Shown here one piece after another: positions 26,327 to 36,195 of a stretch of 64,000 nt of DNA. Within the stretch, counting starts at the first letter, position 1; every line of letters begins with the position of its first letter. The translations under genes were made by a program, and so were the position numbers. The notes beneath the pieces are model-generated. The model saw only the letters and a list, made by a program, of their open reading frames with translations. It was not told the origin of the DNA and did no database searches. Source of the stretch: Trebonia sp963773105 (GTDB taxonomy: Bacteria; Actinomycetota; Actinomycetes; Streptosporangiales; Streptosporangiaceae); assembly GCA_963773105.1 (NCBI GenBank), contig CAVZAA010000003.1, positions 620,001-684,000 on the forward strand. The letters are read 5' to 3'.

Positions 26327-27346
26327 ATGACAGACATCGATCCCCGGGCGGACATCGAGCTCCGTTCCGCCGACGAGAACGTGACGGTGCGGGTACCGCT
26401 GGCGGGGGCGGTGACCGGGGAGTGGCTTGGGCGGTATCAGCAGCTTGCGCTCGCCGCGAAGGTGCCCGCGCAAGCCCAAGGACGGCATGACCAGGCCTGG
26501 ATTGAGGTAACCGTGCCGGTCTCCACCGACCAGGGGGAGGTGGCCGCGACGATGGACGCTGCGCGCGCCCTGATCGCCGAGGCCGACACTGCCGCCGAGC
26601 GACCGGCCGCAACTGCGAAGGTGGAGGCCAGTGTCCGAGACTGGTGGGCGGGCAGGCGCGAAAGCGCTCCCCGCGGTCGCGTAGCCGGGCCCGGGATCGC
26701 TGCGCCGGCGGACGCGGAGAAACGCTGGCCGATGGGCTGCACGCTGGTGGTGGCGATGGCCGTGCCGCTGCTGCTGCCCGCCAGGTTCAGCCTTGGCCCG
26801 TCATGGTCAGTCCCGGTGGCGGAGGTACTGCTGCTGGCAGCCATCATCGCCATTGACGGCGGTCGCATCGACCGCCGGTCGGCGGCCGGCCGGGCTTTGT
26901 CCCTGGGGCTGGTGGCGCTGCTGGTCGCCGATGCGGCTGGGGTCACCGGGCGGCTGGTCGTCGACCTCGTCGAGGGCGGCCCGGAGACGAACTCGGCGAC
27001 GGACCTGCTCAAGACCGGCTTCCTGGTCTGGTTCTACACGATCGTCGCGTTCGCCTTCGTCTACTGGGTGCTGGACGGAGGCGGCCCTGAATCGCGGTTC
27101 CTGACTCCGCCGCGGTTCCCCGACCTCGCCTTCCCCGCCCAGCTCAACCCGGGGATAGCCCCGCCAGGCTGGCGCCCTGAATTCTTCGACTACCTCTACC
27201 TCGGCTTCACCGACGCCACCGCGTTCAGCCCGACCGACGTGATGCCGCTAGCCCGCTGGGCCAAACTGGCCATGACCGTGCAGTCGGTCGCCTCCCTGCT
27301 GATCCTGGGACTGGTCATCGCCCGAGCCGTCAATATCTTCAAGTAG
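26327..27346 (+). CDS. Conserved actinobacterial membrane protein
   Basis: A 339-residue protein. The N-terminal 130 residues are soluble and acidic. Four or more membrane segments follow, and the C-terminal region EFFDYLYLGFTDATAFSPTD, with a further helix after it, is the conserved part. This resembles the pore-like end of two-helix ion-channel domains (aromatic-rich loop between two helices), but no selectivity filter can be named. Function unknown; no operon partner is intact. Confidence 0.7.
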   Translation: MTDIDPRADIELRSADENVTVRVPLAGAVTGEWLGRYQQLALAAKVPAQAQGRHDQAWIEVTVPVSTDQGEVAATMDAARALIAEADTAAERPAATAKVEASVRDWWAGRRESAPRGRVAGPGIAAPADAEKRWPMGCTLVVAMAVPLLLPARFSLGPSWSVPVAEVLLLAAIIAIDGGRIDRRSAAGRALSLGLVALLVADAAGVTGRLVVDLVEGGPETNSATDLLKTGFLVWFYTIVAFAFVYWVLDGGGPESRFLTPPRFPDLAFPAQLNPGIAPPGWRPEFFDYLYLGFTDATAFSPTDVMPLARWAKLAMTVQSVASLLILGLVIARAVNIFK

Positions 27347-27445
27347 CCGTGCGCCGGCGACCTTCTCCAGGAACTGCGCCTCGTCGATGACCGCGCCATG
27401 CACCGCATGACATGACCTCAGTCTGGTATTGCCCGCGGAATGCCG

Positions 27446-29087
27446 TCAGCGGTTGCGGGTGGCTGGCGTGCCAGGCATCACGGGCTCTACTCGCGGAGCA
27501 GGTGCCCGTACTTCGGTGGCGATGCTTGCGCCGAGCCGGTCTGCGATATGCTCCCCGACCCGGATGCCGTTGGCGATCGTCGTCAGTGCCGGGTTGACGG
27601 CGCCGATGCTCGGGAAGAAGCTGGTGTCGGCAATGTAGAGGTTGTCGACCTCGTGCGCTTTGCAGTTGACGTCCAGCACCGATGCCGCCGGATCGGTCCC
27701 GAAGCGGCAGGTGCCGGCCTGGTGGGCGACGCCTGCGATCGGGATGTTCATGCTCATGTAGAAGCTCTTGTGCAGGACGTGGTGCCTGGCCAGCCCGATG
27801 TGGTTGAGGATCTTCCTGAATTCGGCGTAGAGGTCGGCTGCCTCGGAGTCGTTGCTCGGGGTGTAGCTGAGTCGGATGTTCCCGTCCGCGGCGACTGTGA
27901 CCCGGTTGCCGGGCCGGGGGAGATCCTCGGTGGTCAGCCAGAAGTCGACCGCGTGCCGGGCCGCTTCTTCCAGGCCCCAGTGCGGAACGAGTTTGGTCAG
28001 GTGCGGTTCCTCGCCCTTCATCGCCCCGGCGTTGGACTTGCCGAGCATCTGGATGTTCCCGAGTGGCCACTGCCGGTCGCCGCCGGGCAGGTAGAAGTCG
28101 TTAATTCCCAGCGTCTTCTGGAAGACCGTGTCGTTGACCTGCTCGCCGAACCCCGACACTGCCTTGCTGTTGTGGAACATGTAGTTCCGGCCAACCTGGT
28201 CAGATCCGTTCGCGAGGCCCGCCGGGTGGGTGTCTGATGCGGACCGGAGCAGGATCTTGGCCGTGTTCGCGGCGCCGGCGGCCAGAACGACGATGTCGCC
28301 GCGGTAGACCTCCTCCTTGCCGTCTCCGCCACGGTCCACGACGACGCCCGTCACCGTGCGGCCGGATGGATCGGTCTCCAGGCGGGTGACTTCCGCGTTG
28401 AGCAGCAGCGTGATGTTCGGCATGTCCAGGATCGGCCGGACGGCGATCACCTCGGCGTCTGCCTTGGCATGGACCATGCACGGGTAGCCGTCGCACCATG
28501 CGCACCTGACGCAGGTGCTGGCGGGCCGGTGCGCCTCATCGAGCAGGATCCCGCATGGCGCGTGGAACGGGTGGTAGCCGACCGCGGCGAGGGAATCGGA
28601 GATGTCCTGGACCCGCGGCTCGTGGGAGACCGGCGGCCACGGATACGGCCGCGAGCAGGGCCCCTCGGTGGGGTCCTCGCCGTGGCTGCCGTGTACCTGG
28701 TAGAGCCACTCTGCCTTGGTGTACCACGGCTCGAAGTCGGCGTAGCTGAGCGGCCAGGCCGGGGCGATCCCGTCCACGTGCTTGAGTTCGCCGAAGTCCT
28801 GCGGGCGCAGCCGGTACAGGGCCGCCCCGTACATCTTGGTGGCGCCGCCGACGAAGTAGTGCACCTGCGGCTGGAACGGCGTGCCGCCCTCGTCGTACCA
28901 GGTGTCGGATCGAGATGTACCGCCCGTCGACGAAGACCGGGCCCGGATCCCAGTTTCCCAGTTCCCTGGTGAGGAAGTCGCCGCGCTCCAGGAGCAGTAT
29001 CCGCTTGCCGGTCCGGGCAATGGTGTGCGCGAGGGTCCCGCCGCCCGCGCCGGTGCCGATCACTATGACGTCGAAGTCGTCGGACAC
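27446..29087 (-). pseudogene. GMC-family FAD oxidoreductase, one frameshift
   Basis: The N-terminal FAD motif DVIVIGTGAGGGTLAHTIA is in one frame to about 28910 (ending VFVDGRYIS) and the remainder, starting DTWYDEGGTPFQP, is in the next frame, so a single-base indel splits a protein of about 545 residues. The body contains a Cys-rich segment CVRCAWCDGYPC and the C-terminal GMC motif GAVNPALTTIANGIRVGEHI. This subfamily oxidises alcohols or sugars with FAD; the Cys cluster suggests a possible metal site. Substrate unknown. Confidence 0.8.
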
Positions 29088-29196
29088 GACATCCTCCCTG
29101 TGAGGTTGCAGTTCGTGCTGCTAGCGCTGGCGAATCGCGCAGCGGGTCGCTGGCGGACGGGTTCGGTCCTCCCGGGTGCCGGTTCCGATCCCATGG

Positions 29197-30622
29197 TCAG
29201 GTACGCGGCCGGGAGGCCGCGGGCGATTCGGCGGCGCTGCGCGGCTGCGGCGGTTGCGGCCCGGCGGCCCTGCCGGCGCCGTCACCTGGCTGGTAGAGGT
29301 CCTGCAGCACGCCGACGCCGCGGGTGGTGAAAGCACGCTCGCGGCGGAGGTCGCGGGAGAAGGCGAGCGCCCAGGTCAAGACCGCGCCGACGCGGTTGCG
29401 GTAGCCGGTGAGGAACGCGATGTGGATGAACAGCCAGACCACCCAGCCCGGGAACCCGCTCAGCCGCAGCGGCCCGGCCGAGACGACGGCGCGGCCGCGG
29501 GACACGTAGGCGGCCGAGCCGAGGTCGCGGTACTTGAAAGGCCCGGCCTGGCCCCGGCCCTGGCCGTGTCCCTGATTCTCGCCCTCCAGTTCGCGCCTGA
29601 CCCGGTGGCCCGCGTACAGGCCCGACTGCATGGCCACTTCGGCAACGCCGGGGAGCTTGCGCAGGCTCATCATGTCGCCGATCACCGATATCTCCGGGTG
29701 CCCGGCGATGGTGAGATCGTCTTGCACGACGATCCGGCCCGCCCGGTCGCGCTCGGCGCCGGTCGCGGCGGCCAGCGCCTCGGCAATCGGCGGGGCCTCG
29801 ACGCCCGCGGTCCAGAGCACGGTGCCGGCGCCGTAGCGGGTTTCGTTGCCGTCGTGGTCGCGCGCCACCAGGCCGCTGTCGTCCACGCTGGTCACGATCG
29901 AGCCCATGTGCATCTCCACGCCTAGCGACTGCAGTGAACCGGCCGCCTTGCGCGACAGCTTGCGGCCGAAGACGGCCAGCGGCGCTGAGCCGCCGTCGAA
30001 GAGCAGGACTTTGGCGTCCTCTGGCTTGATGTGCCGGTATTCGGCGCGGAGCGTTTTGGTGGCGAGCTCGCGGATCTGGCCGGCGAGCTCCACGCCGGTG
30101 GGCCCGGCGCCGACCAGAGCAAAGGTCAGCCAGCGGCTGCGCGCGACCGGGTCGGTGGCGGTTTCGGCCAGTTCGAACGCGCCGAAGACTCGCCGCCTGA
30201 TCGTGAGGGCATCGGAGATCGTTTTCATGCCGGGCGCGACCCGAGCGAATTCGTCGTGCCCGAAGTAAGACTGCCGGACCCCGGCGGCGACGATGAGGTG
30301 GTCGTAGGGGACGGCGATCTGCTCGCCGAGCGGCAGCCCGGCAGACGACGCGCTGCGCGTCGGCGTCCACGCCGACAGCCTCGGCCGTGATGCAGTCCAG
30401 GTTGCGGTGCTTCCTGAACACGCGGCGCAGCGGCGCGGTGATCTGGCCCTCCGACAGGATGCCAGTCGCGCACTGGTACAGCAGCGGCTGGAACACGTGC
30501 TGGGCGGTGCGGTCGATCAACGTAACCGAGAACTGGCCGTCGCGCAGCGCCCTGGCTGCGAACAGGCCCCCGAAACCGCCGCCGATGATGACCACCCGCG
30601 CGCGCGTGTCGTGATCACTCAT
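29197..30622 (-). pseudogene. Type II NADH:quinone oxidoreductase-like protein, one frameshift
   Basis: The first frame carries the FAD motif VVIIGGGFGGLFAARAL and FQPLLYQCATGILSEGQIT, typical of NDH-2. At about 30345 the frame shifts; from there the correct sequence continues LPLGEQIAVPYDHLIVAAG and then the NADH-binding motif VGAGPTGVELAGQIRELA. A hydrophobic C-terminal segment GWVVWLFIHIAFLTGYRNRV would contact the membrane. The enzyme passes electrons from NADH to quinone without proton pumping. The start at 30622 is chosen for the family's N-terminus. Confidence 0.82.
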
Positions 30623-31020
30623 GTCGGGGCCCCCGTCCGCCGATAATCGGCTCGCCCACGCTGGGTCGGGCTTGGGAATGCCGTAGCTGTGCAGCGGAAC
30701 CATGTCGCCGAGCATCGGGTCGGCGACCCACCACGCGTCCTGGATGGTGTGTCGGCGAAACGGCCAGCGTTGGCTGGACTAGCCGAACGGCTTCTGCACT
30801 ATGACGGGCGCATCGTTCTATCCCATCTGACACCAATTGATGCAGCCCTACGTCACCCGCAGTGGGTGATAACACTCGCCGAGGATCTGCCCGAACCAGC
30901 ACCCGGGCAGTCAGCGTCCAAGGTGATGTGCTGGGTGGCGGCAGCGCGCGGCGCCGCCCTCGCCGACGAGGCGGCGGCCATGAGCGTGCGCGGCGTCCGG
31001 TGCTGGTCCTCCGGCGGTGG
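30623..31020. other. Intergenic region with small hairpin; no gene seen
   Basis: About 400 bases between two minus-strand genes. Open frames here lack recognisable content. A small hairpin TCACCC-gcagt-GGGTGA lies at 30853-30869 and could be part of a terminator for the MFS gene. Confidence 0.4.
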
Positions 31021-32241
31021 TCAGTCATCGCCTGCGCCCCGGCCGGCCGACGCGAGGGCTGGGCGGCCGCGGGCCGGGCGATGGACGACCGCGAATGAGA
31101 GGATCGCCAGGGCCCCGGCCACAAATGCCGTCCCGCCGAAGATCGCCGGCAGGCTGGCGCCCGCCTTCTGCAGCGGGCCGACGCCGAAAGCCGCGATGCC
31201 ATACCCGAGCTGGTAGAAAGCGATGACGCCGCCGGCCATGGCGGCCGAGATCGCGGTCAGGTCCTTTACCCCGAAGCTGATGGTCAGCGGCAGGAGCGCC
31301 GAGCACCCCAGGCCCGCGAGTCCGAACAGGGCGATCCCGGCACCTGCATCATGCCGTGGCAGGACGCCGAGCAGCGCGAACGCGACCACCAGGACGAGCG
31401 GGAGAGCGCGGTAGGTAACACGTTCCGGCAGCCACCGGCCGATGGCCGCGAAAAGGACCCGCCCCACGGTCACCGTCGCCCAGAACACCGCGAGCGCCAC
31501 CGAGGCCTGCGTGGCCGAGGCCCCCAGGTGGCTGGTCATGTCAAGCTGGGACCAGTTGCCATTCATTGTCTCGCATATTCCGTACAGGACCGCGAACGCC
31601 GCGTAGACCCAGAACCGGGCTGGCAGCCCGGCGGACCGGCGCGCATCACGGCGGGTCGTGGCTCCTGCCTGCAGCGGCAGCCGCACGCTGGCGAGCAGCA
31701 GCGCCACCAGCAGCACAGCCGACACGATGGGAAGTCCCCACCAGAAGCCCAGCCCGACGAACACGGCCACCAGCACCGGCGCCAGCACGGTCCCGAGCCC
31801 GAGCAGAGCGTTCAGGACGAGCACCGCCTTGTCCACGCCGGCTGGGTGAAAGACGGAGGTATACGTATTCAGGACTGGGACGGTCAGGCCGAATCCTGCG
31901 CCCAGGAACGCGGTCCCGACCAGGAGCAGCGGATAGGCGACCGACTGATCGGTCTTCACGAGAGTGCTGCCCAGCAGCAGGCCCATCGATACGGCGCTGA
32001 AGGTGAGGCCGATGAGGTAGACCCGTTTCGTCGTGATCCGCCTGGCCAGCGCGGAGCCCAGCAGCGAAGTGGCGATGGCCGTCACGACTTGCGGCAGGAA
32101 CATAATCCCGTACTGGGTGCTTGAAAGCCCGTACTGGCTCTTGCTGGTCAGAATCGTGCTAGCCGCAGGGAAAGTGACCAGCACGATGCCCTGCACCAGC
32201 CCAGCCACGTTGACCGCAGTCCGCTCAGCCTTCGACGCCAC
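31021..32241 (-). CDS. MFS transporter
   Basis: A 406-residue major facilitator with twelve likely helices. The motif between helices 2 and 3 is reduced to GSALARRITTKRVYLIGL, and the second half contains GASATQASVALAVFWATVTVG. It resembles fucose/sugar or drug porters of the DHA type; substrate not predictable. A palindrome AACGTAACGTT 28 bases upstream is a candidate operator. Confidence 0.87.
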   Translation of the reverse strand: MASKAERTAVNVAGLVQGIVLVTFPAASTILTSKSQYGLSSTQYGIMFLPQVVTAIATSLLGSALARRITTKRVYLIGLTFSAVSMGLLLGSTLVKTDQSVAYPLLLVGTAFLGAGFGLTVPVLNTYTSVFHPAGVDKAVLVLNALLGLGTVLAPVLVAVFVGLGFWWGLPIVSAVLLVALLLASVRLPLQAGATTRRDARRSAGLPARFWVYAAFAVLYGICETMNGNWSQLDMTSHLGASATQASVALAVFWATVTVGRVLFAAIGRWLPERVTYRALPLVLVVAFALLGVLPRHDAGAGIALFGLAGLGCSALLPLTISFGVKDLTAISAAMAGGVIAFYQLGYGIAAFGVGPLQKAGASLPAIFGGTAFVAGALAILSFAVVHRPARGRPALASAGRGAGDD

Positions 32242-32268
32242 ACGCCCCCCGGCATCTCGCTCACCCGA

Positions 32269-32300
32269 AACGTAACGTTGGCGCGCGCGTCGCGCGCGGC
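32269..32300. promoter_or_regulatory. Palindromes upstream of the MFS gene
   Basis: AACGT-a-ACGTT at 32269-32279 is a perfect 11-bp palindrome, and GCGCGCGCGTCGCGCGCG at 32281-32298 is a near-perfect alternating GC palindrome immediately beyond it. Confidence 0.35.
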
Positions 32301-32369
32301 TTGACCTCAGCCTTCCCAGCCTGACCGTAACCAGGCATCACCCGCCCGAGCAGATTGCGGCCCAGCGTG

Positions 32370-33914
32370 TTAGCTGGTGGGCTGTGCTGCCGGGGGTGGT
32401 CCGTGGCTGCGGAGGATTGTTTTGCCGTCGGGGCTGGTGGCGCGGGTGGATCCGTCGGGCAGGAGCTCGAATTTCCAGCCGAGGCGGTGGACGCAGATGT
32501 CGTGATGGTAGTTACACAAGAGGGCGCAGTCCCTGACGCTGGTGGGTCCGCCGTCCTTCTTGTGGGCGACGTGGTGGACGTCGCTGACGGCGGGGCGGCG
32601 GTCGCAGCCGCCGGCCCAGGCGCAGTGCTTGTCGCGCAGGATGACGGCCCGCCGGATCGGCTCAGGGATGCTGTCGGAGTAGCCGATGTCGAGGGGGACG
32701 CTCTTGGTGTTCAGCGGGGCGCCCAGCAGGCTGCGCCGCAGCGCTGAGGCGAGGGCGCCGGGGCCGGACACGAACTGGATGGCCAGGCGGGCGAGGGCGT
32801 ACTGGAGGGCCTCCCAGGCCTCGGGGGCCAGCGGCTGCGGCCGGTCTCGCGGGTCATCGGAGGCGGAGCCGTGCGCGTAGGCGTCGCCGATCAGGGTGAT
32901 CATCTGGCCGATGACCGCCCAGTCGGGGCTGCCGGTGACGACCGGGACGATGAGGGCGTCGCACGCGACCGCCTCGGCGTCCTTCCCGGTCAGGTAGCCG
33001 TGCTGGCCGGCCCGGGCGCGGAGCCATGTGTCCTCGACGACCGACGCCCCGTCCATGCCCAGGAGGTCGGCTAGGGGGATGGTGACGTCGACCCGGGTGT
33101 CGGCGCCGGCCCGGTCGGGGACCATCTTGGCGCGGATGAGGAGCTCGCAACCCTCCTGGAGGGCGTCGTGGTACCGCTGGCCGGCCGTGCGGAAGTCCTC
33201 GGGGCCACGGCTCTTGCCGAGGGCCTCGATGACGGCGGTGACGGCGGCGGCGCACTCGGGGGTGAGGTCGCCCCGGATCCGCCCGGCCCCGTCCATCGTG
33301 GTCTCGAGCAGGAGGTACCGGTCGCCAAACCCGCGGCCGCGGGGGTCCTCCTCCGGGTCGGGTTCCTGGGCGCGCCAGGCCTCGTAGGCGGCCTGGGCGA
33401 TGAGCTTGAGATCATCGAGGTCCGCGCCCGCCGTCGCCGCCTCGACGAGGATCTGGTCGGCCTCGGTCTGGAGTTCGTCGTGGTCGATGCGGCCGGTCCA
33501 CCCGGCGATCTCCCGCGCCCACGAGATCGTGAGCGCCCCGGTGGTGGTGGCGGCGTCGAGGTGGGGGTGGCGGGCCAGCAGGCGCATCTGGCGGACGGCG
33601 GCCTTGGCGTCCTTCCGGCCGAGGTGGTTCTTGGCGGCGAGCCACGTGGCGCTGTTGGCATACCCGTCGGCGTCGTGATCGTCGTCGGCGTCGAACCGCC
33701 GCAGGATCCCGTTCTGTGCGGCGCCGAGCAGCGAGGTGATCGCCCCGAGGGCCTCCAGGGCCTCGCCCCGGGCGGAAGCCTCGAGGTCGGCGGCGGACGG
33801 GGAGTTGAGGTAGACGGCGGCCGTCCGGGCGGCCCTCAGCGCGTCCGCGACGCTCGCGAAGCCCCCGGCCGGGGCGGCCAGGGCGCATCCCGACCCGTCT
33901 GGCGTGCACATCAT
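32370..33914 (-). CDS. DUF222/13E12-repeat HNH endonuclease domain protein
   Basis: A 514-residue protein of the DUF222 (13E12/REP) family found in many copies in actinobacteria. The long helical DUF222 region is followed by an HNH nuclease motif: CAWAGGCDRRP, then DVHHVAHKKDGG and LLCNYHHDI, which supplies the Cys and His residues of the zinc site and the catalytic His. The start at 33914 has GGAGAGGGGG upstream. Members lie in variable regions and behave like selfish or phage-like passengers; activity is inferred. Confidence 0.88.
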   Translation of the reverse strand: MMCTPDGSGCALAAPAGGFASVADALRAARTAAVYLNSPSAADLEASARGEALEALGAITSLLGAAQNGILRRFDADDDHDADGYANSATWLAAKNHLGRKDAKAAVRQMRLLARHPHLDAATTTGALTISWAREIAGWTGRIDHDELQTEADQILVEAATAGADLDDLKLIAQAAYEAWRAQEPDPEEDPRGRGFGDRYLLLETTMDGAGRIRGDLTPECAAAVTAVIEALGKSRGPEDFRTAGQRYHDALQEGCELLIRAKMVPDRAGADTRVDVTIPLADLLGMDGASVVEDTWLRARAGQHGYLTGKDAEAVACDALIVPVVTGSPDWAVIGQMITLIGDAYAHGSASDDPRDRPQPLAPEAWEALQYALARLAIQFVSGPGALASALRRSLLGAPLNTKSVPLDIGYSDSIPEPIRRAVILRDKHCAWAGGCDRRPAVSDVHHVAHKKDGGPTSVRDCALLCNYHHDICVHRLGWKFELLPDGSTRATSPDGKTILRSHGPPPAAQPTS

Positions 33915-34220
33915 GGACCACCCCCTCTCCGCTGGTTCCGCGCGGCGGCTGGTGTGCTGGGCGGCCACCGCGGATGCGTCTGGTGCGTCTAGCTCACGCG
34001 GGCTGCCTGCCTCTCCCTAAAGAATACCGGTTCGATTGACGATAATCAAATTGATCATAGAACGATCTTTTGTTTGATTCCGGTCGGCTACGCCATCGAC
34101 AGGATGCGGGACTGGGGAGAGGCGCTCACGGTCCGTTCGAGAAAATTGGTTTGATCTGCCTGGGCATCCTGGTGCCCGGCCGGAATCCGGGCATGGCATC
34201 AGGATGAGGCCGAGGCGGTA
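33915..34220. other. AT-rich promoter region before the HNH gene
   Basis: The stretch is notably lower in GC than its surroundings. At about 34040-34080 it holds ATCAA-a-TTGAT and further TTGAT/ATCAA half-sites, suitable for a regulator or promoter. A copy of the dispersed element lies at 34125-34157. No gene was recognised. Confidence 0.45.
34125..34157 (+). repeat. Dispersed GGTCCGTTCG element copy
   Basis: CTCACGGTCCGTTCGAGAAA followed by ATTGGTTTGATC. The core and the right-hand TTTGATC end are kept; the middle differs from other copies. Confidence 0.55.
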
Positions 34221-34364
34221 TTACTGCGGTTGCAGGTCTTCGTTAGGGAGCCAGGTGACTACGGGGGTGTGGCCTGGGTCGTAGATGAACTGGGCGGTGA
34301 ACCGAGCCGGGTGTTGCTTGCGTATTACCGGATAGGAAGCGGCGGGACGAGTGGCATGCGGCAC
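34221..34364 (-). CDS. Possible short protein or gene 3' fragment
   Basis: A 47-codon frame from GTG reads KQHPARFTAQFIYDPGHTPV and ends TWLPNEDLQPQ. The composition looks like real coding sequence rather than a shadow, but there is no clear ribosome site and I do not recognise a family. It may be the 3' remnant of a larger gene in this degraded stretch. Confidence 0.25.
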   Translation of the reverse strand: MPHATRPAASYPVIRKQHPARFTAQFIYDPGHTPVVTWLPNEDLQPQ

Positions 34365-34407
34365 CTCGCGGCCTGACGCTCAGGGCACATCGGCTCTGGG
34401 AGTCGCG

Positions 34408-34940
34408 ATGGGAAAGCGCATTGACTTGGCCGAGGTCGGATGCACGGCGGAAGCTCGCGCGTTGTTGGGCCGACTCCATGAGAGCGAGGTCATCAGCCTA
34501 GGGGTACTGTCGGGGGCCGATCTGTGCACGCTCGGCGCGACTGGACATCCGGTGTGCTGGGAGGCGCTGAGGGGCGCGTAGGGGCGGCTGGATGAGAAGG
34601 CACGGGAGCAACTGGCCGAGAGCAGCGCGCTGGGCATGCTCCGTCGGGATCTGGTCAAGGAGCAGCCGGCTGGCAGGGGCGTTGAGGCGCTGTTCGTTCC
34701 GGGCTCTTACAAACTGAGCGCCGAGCTGGGCGTCCTGCTCGGCGCGCGGCGGTGGCTTCTTCAGACGGAGCGAAGGCGGCAGGCTGGTCTCGTATCAGGT
34801 GGCCATTCATGCCGACGGGGAGAAGGGCCACGTTGACGGGCCGCTGGGCAGGGCTGGCCAGTTCGTGGGCGGCTTCATGACGTGTCGGCGGCCTCGCAGG
34901 TCGGCTGGAAATGGGCTAGAATTCTGTACATGACGACAGT
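34408..34940 (+). pseudogene. Hypothetical protein gene with nonsense mutation and frameshift
   Basis: From ATG at 34408 the frame reads MGKRIDLAEVGCTAEARALL. A TAG interrupts it at 34579-34581, after which the same frame resumes sensibly (GRLDEKAREQLAESSALGML, then FVPGSYKLSAELGVLLGARR). At about 34755 the sense moves to another frame: RSEGGRLVSYQVAIHADGEK and GPLGRAGQFVGGFMT. The family is not recognised. Two lesions plus a missing end show decay directly beside a toxin-antitoxin pair. Confidence 0.5.
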
Positions 34941-35322
34941 TCCCCTGGCCGAGGCACGGCAGAACTTCTCGGCCCTCGTCGATGAGGCGACAGCCACTCA
35001 CCAGAGGGTTCTCGTGACCCGCAACGGGGTCCCCGTGATCTGGATGATCGCCGACGAGGACTTCGAGTCGATCATGGAGACGCTGGACGTACTCGCCGAC
35101 GCAACGGCGATGCGCGACGTCGCAAAGTCCCAGGCGGATGCCCTGGAAGGCCGGTACCTGACGGCCGCGGAGATGGACAAGATCCTCGCCGCGCGTAGGG
35201 AAGGGATAGACCTAGGGGACGACACGGACGTCGTGGCCGATATGCATGCACGCGGGCTGCCGGACGCGGTGTGCATGGCCACGCTGGACGCGCTCATCGC
35301 GGTCCGCCGGCAGCCGCAGTGA
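34930..35322 (+). CDS. Type II antitoxin, Phd/YefM family
   Basis: A 130-residue protein that begins TTVPLAEARQNFSALVDEAT followed by RVLVTRNGVPVIWMI, the Phd/YefM DNA-binding and dimer region. The longer C-terminal part is less usual and would contain the toxin-neutralising tail. The stop overlaps the toxin start by 4 bp (GTGA). An upstream in-frame ATG at 34882 is rejected because the family begins at MTTV. Confidence 0.82.
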   Translation: MTTVPLAEARQNFSALVDEATATHQRVLVTRNGVPVIWMIADEDFESIMETLDVLADATAMRDVAKSQADALEGRYLTAAEMDKILAARREGIDLGDDTDVVADMHARGLPDAVCMATLDALIAVRRQPQ

Positions 35323-35585
35323 GCTACCGGGTCGTCCTGCGCCCTGCAGCGGCCCGCGCCCTGCAGCGAATGCCGGAGAAGATCGCCTCCGCCTGCTGGG
35401 GGTTTATCCACGGCCCACTCGCGGAGAATCCCTACCGCGTCGGCAAGCCGCTCCTCGAGCCACTGGCACCCCAGTACTCGGCACGCCGCGGTGAGTACCG
35501 CGTCCTGTACCTGATCGAGGACGAGCAGGTCACGATCGTCATCACGTCTGTCACCCACCGGGCCGACGCCTACCGCACGCGCTAG
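35319..35585 (+). CDS. Type II toxin, RelE/ParE family
   Basis: An 88-residue protein starting SYRVVLRPAAARALQRMPEK, with GEYRVLYLIEDEQVTIVITS and a terminal HRADAYR. This is the RelE/ParE fold; RelE members cut mRNA on the ribosome, and the terminal R-x-x-x-Y pattern favours RelE-type. The GTG start overlaps the antitoxin stop. The pair sits among pseudogenes and repeats, as expected for a horizontally moved module. Confidence 0.85.
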   Translation: MSYRVVLRPAAARALQRMPEKIASACWGFIHGPLAENPYRVGKPLLEPLAPQYSARRGEYRVLYLIEDEQVTIVITSVTHRADAYRTR

Positions 35586-35636
35586 CGCTGCTCGTCGCGG
35601 CCCTTTAGGTCGCCACGGGACCAGAGGCATGTGGTG

Positions 35637-35688
35637 GGTGATGCGGAGGACGGGGTCCGTTCGGAATGATCCTGAATTTGATCTTCAT
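35637..35688 (+). repeat. Dispersed GGTCCGTTCG element copy (long form)
   Basis: GGTGATGCGGAGGACGGG, TCCGTTCGGAATGATCC and TGAATTTGATCTT run in sequence. It shares the left arm GGTGAYGCGGAGG with the copies at 46871 and 60189, and its end overlaps the stop codon of the serine-hydrolase fragment. Confidence 0.8.
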
Positions 35689-36130
35689 GCCAGGGCGGGG
35701 ACGATGTGTTCCCGCACGCAGTCGAGGATCTGGGTGGTTGGTCCCTGGTAGTGAGCGGTGACGCTGACGGTCGCGCGGTGGGCGGGGAGCATGATCCCGA
35801 ACTGCCCGTAGATGCCGTCCATGCGCCAGGCGCCATCGCGGGCGCACCGCCATACGTGCAGGCCGTAGGTGCGGTTGTCGGGCTCGGCGCGGCCCGTGTC
35901 GGTCGTGTCTGCGATCATTCGGGCGATGTAGGCGGCTGGAATCAGGCGCTGGCCGGCGCGGGTGCCCTCGTGCAGGAGCAGTTGCGCGATCCGGGTGATT
36001 TCCGAGGTGCGCAACTGGAGGCCGACCGCCCCGAACGGGAAGCCGAGGGGACCGTCGTCGGCGACGACGACCTGGATGGCATCGATGCCCAGCCGACGAG
36101 CCTCCGCGACCTCCCAGAAGCTTAGTCCGC
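35685..36130 (-). pseudogene. Serine hydrolase (beta-lactamase family) C-terminal fragment
   Basis: The frame shows SFWEVAEARRLGIDAIQVVV, then QLRTSEITRIAQLLLHEGTR and YGQFGIMLPAHRATVSVTAH, the end of a class C beta-lactamase-related hydrolase including the conserved YGQFG-like strand region. The N-terminal two-thirds with the SxxK and YxN motifs are missing and no start codon with support exists. It is truncated at the STAS gene side. Confidence 0.55.
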
Positions 36131-36195
36131 GAGGATTGCGTATGCGCCCAGTCGCGCTCGCTCCTGCGCCGCGAACGCCACCACAGGCGCAGCAG

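Noticed and set aside
30689..31216. Plus-strand frame of 175 codons
   Set aside because: Mostly antisense to the MFS gene and without homology in the unique part.
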